Positions 14,001 to 23,000 of a DNA stretch of 64,000 nucleotides are shown here, in pieces. The DNA comes from Lineus longissimus. Lineage: Eukaryota > Nemertea > Pilidiophora > Heteronemertea > Lineidae. The position numbers were made by a program, and so were the translations under genes. The stretch's first letter is position 1; every line of letters starts with the position of its first letter. The stretch covers positions 374,001 through 438,000 of the forward strand of contig NC_088318.1 in NCBI RefSeq assembly GCF_910592395.1, in the 5' to 3' direction. Under the pieces are notes generated by a model. The model was not told the DNA's origin and did no database searches. It worked only from the letters and a program-made list of their open reading frames with translations.

Positions 14001-17000
14001 AAAGAAAGACGACTGCAATCGTGAAGCAGGATTAACGGTTTCTGATTGGACAATAAGACAATATCCTAAAAAGATATGCTTACACCAAGTGATCGATCCA
14101 GTATCGTATAGTTGTGGGCTGGCATCAACGGATTTTCCATCAATTCATTTTGTATCTTAGAGCTCAACGTCAATACATCAGTGTCGAATGTGAACACAGT
14201 GCGATAGTGTCTGGATGGAAATAGACTCGGGCAATCAATCATTGCCTATGTAGTCCATCACTACGTCAAACACCGTGCTATTCCATCACCGGAGACTGTA
14301 ATCACCTAGTCTGTGGGATCGCAAACTAATCAAGGTGTTTACAGCATACAGTGTGCAAATTAAAAGATTGAAAGTTGCAACGGAAGATAATTTTGAAGGC
14401 TGGGACGTTATATTTACGTTGGAGAAACATCTCAAATCTATGTTGGATTTTTTACTAAAAAATTTCAAAAACAAAAATTACAAAATTTTTTTTCTTTCTG
14501 TATTTCTTGTTTTTTTAATGAAAATATAACAATTAAAAAAAATTCCAAAAAAGTCAAAAATGATTTTTTGGGGCAAAACATTTTTTATCAGGTTTTTAAC
14601 CATGATTAGAAAAATGATTTTTGAGTTTGGCACATTTGCCTGAGTAGCTCGTGAACATCGACAATATCTATCAAGCATTCAATAATACAACTAGCCTACT
14701 CCTTATAGAATACCTACGATTTAGAAGAATCCAGCACAAGTAAAAAAGAGGATACTACACGTGTTGGTAAGACGGTTTGGTTCATTTGATGCTGTGCTCA
14801 GAGGGAAAGATTTTAAAAAGAATTCAGTTACCTCCTTTCAGATTGTGATTGACCGTATCAAAGGTGTAAAATGAACTGACGATAATTTTCAGTGAGATTT
14901 GAGTATGAACACATGGTCAAGAACTACAATATCTCCAGTTAACTGCTCTAAGCTAGTACTTCTCAAGTTTGCTTCTATAGGTTTTCGCGCTGCTATCTTC
15001 CAATGATAACGGTGACTTGCCTTTATAAATGAATCAGGTTATACCATAGACGCACGCACCGCCTGATTAACTTTGAAAGGAAAACTCAGGAAATCTGCCG
15101 AGCCAACAAATGATGCTGTTGGCTCAAGACCAAGCATAACACAAGTGTCATGGCAGCAAGATAAAACCCGCCCCGACTTGTAGTCGTGTCAATCTTCAAG
15201 AACCAGAGTTGGAGCCCTGTAGGTTCTGAAGTAATCCCCGTTCGTCCTAGCCTTAATAGCAGTAGTCGCTGTAACTTCACTTCCTGTTAGGACATTCTCA
15301 ACTTGAGGGCTGATCAAGCTCTACATCACTGCATATTTCATATGGTCAAAGCCATTTCAGCGAAGTCGGCCCTCTATTAGGATAATTCCATTTGATCGAT
15401 CTGTGTTAGGAAGTTTACTGACCGTTATCAGAAGATCATTATTGATATGTCTGACCCAGGCGTCCGTATCTGAGTGCCCCTTCTGTGTTTGACACCATTA
15501 GACGAATTACCCTAATCGCGAATGCATATATTCTGATGAGAAGATTTGACCAGAAAGCGGTATAGATTATAACCATCATTACACCAGTAAAACGTATTGA
15601 CCCCTTTCTGGGCGGGATTTTGAGAAAAAAATTCAAATAGTCAGGAGTGAAAAAGTTTTTGAAATTAGCAAATAATTTAAAAAGTCTATTAGGCAACTGA
15701 TAAGACATGTAAAGCGACATAGTCTTTGTCCTCCTATGAGACCATGCCGTCACTGTGGTCCTCCGATAAGACCATGTCGTCACTGCTGTCCTCCTATAAG
15801 ACCATGTCGTCACTGTTGTCCTCCTATAAGACCATGTCGCCACTGTTGTCCTCCTATAAGACCATGTCGTCACTGTTGTCCTCCTATAAGACCATGTCGT
15901 CACTGTTGGCAAGGATATGCTGTCTGTATGACGTATGGCGTAAATAAAGGGCATTATTTCTGTTTTATTGTCATTAAATTGACTTGGTGTCATAAATTGA
16001 TGATCACAATCATCGCGATGGATTTATAACTAGAAGAAAATCGATGACAAATGCGGAGTTGCTTAGAAATGAAAGATGTCGTCGTGTGGTCCATGCAACA
16101 CGTTGTGATAGAAAGATTATGGTTTATTCCATATCAATTATAACACTAAACCATTTACTGATAAAATGGTGTACCAAACTAATCAAGGCTGAGAGCTTCC
16201 AAAAAGAGACAAATAATAGACACAGGATGTATCAATTCTTCCCAAGAAACATATTTTGGCATTGAAGATGACATCATGGTTCTAATCATGGCGCTCGAGA
16301 GACATAGCAGCGTGGTGTCGAACTACCTAACGCTACATATAAAGATGAAGACGAACCAACGACCTTCAAGTGGCTCGGGCGGCAAATCAAACAAACCCAG
16401 CCTCATTAGAGTCCGTGTTTTTCCATGTTGCTAGTACGCTGCATTAACCAATTGATTCTGCACATAGTTATCAAAGGAAGTTCTTTGATCAGCAAACGGC
16501 GTGTACTGCCACATCACGCAGTCGCGATAATATACTGCACTAACGTCTAATTGCTCTGCCCTTTGCCGCAGCCGTCATTTCTCACGCGTTATATCGATGC
16601 CACTGACATTATATTAGCAAGATGCGACCGTAGGGATCGTTGCTTTATTGGTCGCTGCCAACGAGCCCGGCCGGCCTTGGTGTAACGTTTTCTTCTGTCC
16701 TCCATATCTCTGTGTTTCCGTATAATAGACAGCAAAGAGTGACCATGTCTTGTCAATAGGGGAACAGAGCGAAATATATCATTCTTGTTTTCTATCCTCA
16801 GTTTGGAAACATTGAGTGGAAACAGTTAGAAACGGAAACAGTAGCAAATATTACATAAACCTGTTTTCCTGCATTGCCTTTTCCAGTATGGGTGCATTTC
16901 GTCGGAAAAGTTTGAAAATCAACAAAATAAGGGGAGGGGGTTGATTTGTTGCTGTTGATGCATTTGATATAGTTAGCTAGTTTACGGGCACAAACTTCTG

Positions 17001-20000
17001 CAAACGCAGACAAAGTACCCTGGATTCTGGTCATCAGCAGATGGAGAGTAATTATAAAGTGACACAACAGGCTTCAAATATGGAATGGTTCCGCTTTCCG
17101 ATTACCCTAAAAACATCGTTTACAACGACACGCAGTTGCAGGATTGTCATTAATCGTGATCTATATCGTCAAGCTTTTTTCAGATTGCAATCACGAAGCC
17201 CTGTTCGGGAGGTGAATACATTTTTTCTCTCGTTGTACGGTCTAATAATTGTTGCCACATCCATGCAGAAGGTTAAAAAGATTTTCGATAATATCGCATC
17301 AAGTATGCAAGGAAAAGTTCGTTTAATACATGGATTACCGTCGGTCGTGACTCTTATAACAGAACAATACGTTTTTCAAATGGACAATCCAAACAATGGC
17401 GTGATTGGTCTTTTTTCAATATTTATCATGCGGAAACCATTCGGATTCCTTACGGAACAAATACAGCAAGCAGTCGATGAAGAAAAATACAAATAGCGTG
17501 ACAGACTTAGAGGCGATGGTCATACATGGAAGTAAAATCAATAAGCAGGTTTGTTATCGTCAAGTTGGATTTTTTTCCTCATCTACGACATAAACCTATA
17601 CATTTTATTGTAACATATTTCTTTCCTGCTTTCATGCTCTGTTAAAGGCCATTATTCATGCAAAGGTCTTACGACGAATGTCTCAGCCATCATTGGAACT
17701 AGATAGAATTGCTCAGCCCCTGTTGAGAGGAACACAATCACACAGCGGCTGGAGGAGCTATAAGCAAACTTGCAGTTTCTTTCCGTCTGCCCAATGCTAT
17801 CAATATCAATCCCAGCTATTACCAGGTTTAACCACTGAAAACCGAGGTTTTTGTCGCATAGAAGAACGACTATAGTGGCAGAAATTGCTTGTCTACACAC
17901 GGCGCTTAACTGCACGTCTTGGTTTTCGTCCATCAAAACATCAAAGATGCACTCCTACCAGAGACATCCTCCAAAATCTATGCCATGCCTCTTCGAACCG
18001 GCATTGCTACGGGATTGCCCTTTGAAACAGAAAACCTAGGGGATTGCTCTTTGAAACGACATACCCAAGAGACTGAGACCTAGTCACGCAAGAAGACAAT
18101 TACATCAAGTCAGGGAGAGACAAACTGATCTCCGCCCCACAATTACTAATGTTACTTATGAGGATGACAAGATATGGCAGGTTTTCAGTGGTCTCATTAA
18201 AGCTATTTTCGTCAAAGCTGTTTGTGGCCAGGAGGACCGTAGACTGAAGCAATTGACAACCTATGGAGGAGGTCAGACAGGTCACCGGCGAAACGGATTT
18301 GAGGGAATAGCAATCTAAGGAGGACAAAGACGAGGCCAGTCTATACGACTGTCCATGAGCCACGTAGAGGTAGACTAATGGTAAACCGTGGGAAACAGGT
18401 CCGTGATGCAGTAGTTTATTGGCAAGATCTTTATAATAAAGTCATCAAAGCCCTCGGATTATCAAAACACCTTAGTTCAGCGGAAAGAGCAGAAAAACTT
18501 GCGAACGACCATGACACAATCTGAGGATTTGTAGAAAAACGACCAGCCTTTTGACCCAGATCAATTAATGATGCAATAATTGTCATAATAAGACTTACCA
18601 AGTCCACAATGTGGAAACGAGATAAAGATCAAATATCTAATAGATAGGCCTATTTTCTCATAGTCACTAATCATGATAGTACAATACGATCTCATCCAGG
18701 TGGACGCTTTAAGGATGCCTCGATCGTAGTGGGCCTGAAAGCGGCCAAAGATACACGAGTCTATTGTCTTAGCATTACCAATTACTGACATTATCGGATT
18801 TATCGAAAGTCAGTTTGTTCTCATACCTAATTCCAAGTCATAAAGCTTTCAGCAGCCTGATCGTACTGTTCTTAAAGCTACTGACTCAGATCACTGGTGA
18901 CTTGGGTCTACCCTTGAACTGCCTCATATCCATTTATCGTCAACATGGCTGCATAAGTCGCCTTTGCCTTCAATGTTAGAGAGACGACAAAATGCAGCTT
19001 AGTTTCTTTGATTCATTATTGCCGATATTGACATATCAAAGGAATGCAATCTGAAATTTAGTTTACCTCAACTAGACAACATATCATAACAAGCTTACGA
19101 TGGAATGCGCACTGATAGGTCATTGTGACGAATGCAGAAAAACATGAAAACATATTGCACTGCCCCGTAGAGTCATTTTCAGTCGGAGAGATCGGTAATT
19201 GCTGCCACAGGAATCTGGTCATATCGATTGGCGGTGACACATAACCGATGCCAATGGTGCGATCACCTTTCTTGGTTAGATCGATGCCGCAAGCAATAAT
19301 GTGGTGATAGTTTTCGTAATGACGCGTTAAACTGGTGCCAAGCAACGCAAAACAACTGCCAGAAGATGACGGATAATAAAGAGCCTTTACTGGCCGCACA
19401 GACGTCATGAAGTACGAAGTTGAGATGCCGGGCGCCTCTCTCAAGTCTATCCGAGGACGTTACGCATATATTTCTTTTTCCCTGAATGGTCGGATTTCTA
19501 GAAAACCTGTGAAAAATACTAGGGCTTCCCAAAATAGGTCATTAAAGATGAAAGGCCTATGTGGAATGGGGTTAATGAGTATTCACACTTAGGGCCACTC
19601 TGAGTGTTTGGTCCACGCCTCATTAACCCCATTTCACATAGGCCTTTAATCTTTAATGACCTATTTTGGGAAGCCCTAGTATTTTTCACAGGTTTTCTAG
19701 AAATCCGACCATTCAGGGAAAAGTCGGACTTTTGTCGGATAAATCCGGTAAAGGTTAGAGAAACCGCTAAGAAAAAGGCCTCCTACTACTAGTGATGGTT
19801 TGAACTCCTTGGCTTGGTTGTTCTAAACAAATGTTGCCACTAACGCTGGCGTTTACCTAACTTTGTGTTATCTCCTTCAGTATAACGCCAAGTTAACGCC
19901 ACAGCGTTAGTGAAAAAACACGTTTTGAACAACTGGGCCTCTTTAAGCCCCTAAGCCAAGCGGCGTCTCTGCCAACCGTCCATCTAAAAACTGCCTCTGC

Positions 20001-23000
20001 TACAGAGTAGGTTCACTTCAAATTCAATTGCTCTTAGAGCTGAAGCCATATTGTTGAGGAGGAGCAGTGGATGGGTATGCCACCTACACATGCCAGCCGT
20101 CCTGACCTTTCAGCAGCTATAAATGAATCTACAGTTACCATCTACTCGCCTTGAATCCAAGCCAATCAGGATACTATCTGGCTTCCTAATGGTTTAAATT
20201 AGTTTTATTTGTCGCTGTAACAAGGCGGTTCTTTCAGCTTCAATCAAGCACATTTTGTATCTTAAGTTATATTACCCACATTAGTAGCAACCAGTTATAC
20301 GAGCGGACCTTTACTCAAGAGCCACCTCATTTCACATTCAATTGAGTTAGTCCGTTCAATTTAGAACAAGAAGCATCTTTAGATAAATGGAGAAACTCTT
20401 AGAAGTGGGTAACCTTTGAATCTGATTTGAAAAAAAGCTAATTATGGTCCAAGCTGGGACATTTGGTAAACAAGGCGAGCTGTTTCATGTTTAACCTCGC
20501 TTTTTAATCCCGAACTAATATTTTCTTTTTGTGGTATATATAGTAATTAACATCATTACTTTGGAGGAAGGTAAACCAGCCATTGGACAGGATCGGGATC
20601 GCCAGAGAGTTTTCTGTTATCAAGGTTGATGGTTCATTAAATGAAGCCAGGCAAGAAAAAACTACAAGTCAATTTATTCCTTAAGACGTGATGTCTAAAG
20701 GGGGCTAGCTCTCACAGATATCAAAGACAAATTAGAAATGCTTCCATTCTCAGGCTTCTGGTGGACCTTGTGGAGAAGATCAGAAAAGGCTCGCCAAAAC
20801 TTCTCGGTCTAAGATTCTCGTGTTTCATAGCAGCAATTCGAGTCACGGGGGTTGTCAAGGGGGCAAGAACTATGTCATGTTAAAGAACTTTCATGTTGAT
20901 ATCCATGCTAGCATGATTCGATGACATCAACTTTAGGCCCTTACAAGGGTTCCATTTCGGAGGTTATGTGCAACTTTACACGCGAAAATAACTGCGTTAA
21001 AGCTGTCATGCATGCATAATAACCCTTACGGCCATTTAGAAAACACAAACGCCCGACCACCAAACGACCAACTCCACTTGAAACATGATAGACACCCAGC
21101 GACTGGGTCTCACTTGACTACACGAACAACACGTTTATTGACGAGACAGGTCACAGAGACGCTATCGTGAAAAGAAAAATGAAAAAAAAATTCCTCGAGC
21201 GGGTTCGAACTCGGAAACCTCGCCACTTGATCCTTGCCGTCTTGCCCATTATGCCATGAAGCCGTTGTTGTGAGCGAACATATTTTTCAGTTTATCATTT
21301 CACTTACAAGCTTGACAGAATGGCGTCTTTTGTGCCATCTGTACCATTTTCAGTTTCAAAGTGGCCTTTAAAACTTACCCTTTTACAATATTGGCAAAGT
21401 GAATTCATAAGATACATAATAGGGAGATAGACATGACACCCTGCGATGATTATAGGAGCACGCAGCTATTTTTCGAGTTTTAAAGATGCAAAACAATTTC
21501 CCGCTTTGCTGGTATTAAAACCATGCGTGTATTCAAGAACTGTCTGATTAGGTGGCATTCGATTTCACACAATCGTCACGCGAGGTCACAATGACCGCTT
21601 ATAGTATGTCTGTGCTCCTCATCGAGTGCTCTGTTGGTGAATACGGTAGCGCCACTGCGGCCTTCTGGTAGTCTATCATATCAGAGGGCGTTTGAAACAT
21701 GGCTGACCGGTCGTTCAAAACATGGCGGATGGGCGGCAGTGCTTTCTATCTTGGCCGCTAGGGTTTTTATGCATGGGTGTCCGCTTTAATCTCAACACAG
21801 AACTAGTGCTGAGTTATTCATAACAAATGCTTTTAATGGAGTCGTTAATCTCAACAGCAGATCTTGAGCTGGGTTGTTCAAAATCATGGCTTTAATGGAG
21901 TCGTTACTCTCAACGGAGACCGAGAACTGGGTTGTTCAAAAGCGCTGACCTAGGACTGGGTTATTCAAAATCATGGCTTTAACGGAGTGGTTACTCTCAA
22001 CGGAGACCTAGGACTAGGTTGTTCAAAAGCGCTGACCTAGGACTGGGTTATTCAAAACCGGAGCTTTAACGGAGTGGTTACTCTCAACGGATACCTAGGA
22101 CTAGGTTGTTCAAAAGCGCTGACCTAGGACTGGATTGTTCGAAACCGGAGCTTTAACGGAGTGGTTACTCTCAACGGAGACCTAGGACTGGGTTGTTCAA
22201 AACCATAGCTCAAAAGGAGTCGTCACACTACATTTTAGTCAAGTATGGTCCTAACTTAATATTCGCAAAAGAAACACCTGGCACGACAGTGATTGTCATC
22301 CAAATTCCCTACCACAACAGATGCCCCTTTGACAAACGCACCTGCGGACTGGACCTTTAGAATACTAGATTTGAAAGCGGTTTCATTTGTATTTCGATGT
22401 CAACCAACAAGTCGCGTTCAAACATGGTCGTGTTGATTGACAGATCGCACAGTGAAGCAGCTTATGATTCTCAAAGCTCTCTTCATATCTACGTAGGCCC
22501 CTGACACAAATAATGGATGTGAGGTTATCCAAAATAGATTTTTGCTCGACTTTCGCATCATAGTTTTGTTTCCAGCAATCTGCTACCTATTTTCAGTATT
22601 GATGACGATATTCATTTTGTCTGTAATAGAGAGAAGATCAGCAGATGCTGCTCATAAATATTATTTGCCCCAAATAGATTTTAATCTAGATAACATTGTA
22701 TTCTGAACAATAATATGGTCATAAGTATCAACTAGTAGCATATGCTTTCGACTTCTTAATGGTTTTTTCTAACTTTTTCCTGATTTATCCGACTAATGTC
22801 TGACAGTTTCCAGATTTCCCCTGAAAGGTCGGATTTCTTTTTTTCAAAATACTAGGACTTCCCAGAATAGGTCATTAAAGATCAAAGGCCTTTGTTGAAT
22901 TGGGTTAACGAGTATACACACTTAGGGTCACTCTGAGTGTTTGGCTCACACCTCATTAACCCCATTCAACATAGGCCTTTGATCTTTATTGCCCTATTTT

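Noticed and set aside
15730-15909. CRISPR-like repeat array
   Set aside because: The repeats are head to tail without unique spacers, and the host is a eukaryote; the same holds for the arrays at 3901, 21830, 51466 and 57160.
15439-15993. 184-codon minus-strand frame with TTWSYRRTTV repeats
   Set aside because: Most of its repeated part comes from the 30-bp minisatellite; the rest has no recognisable domain.
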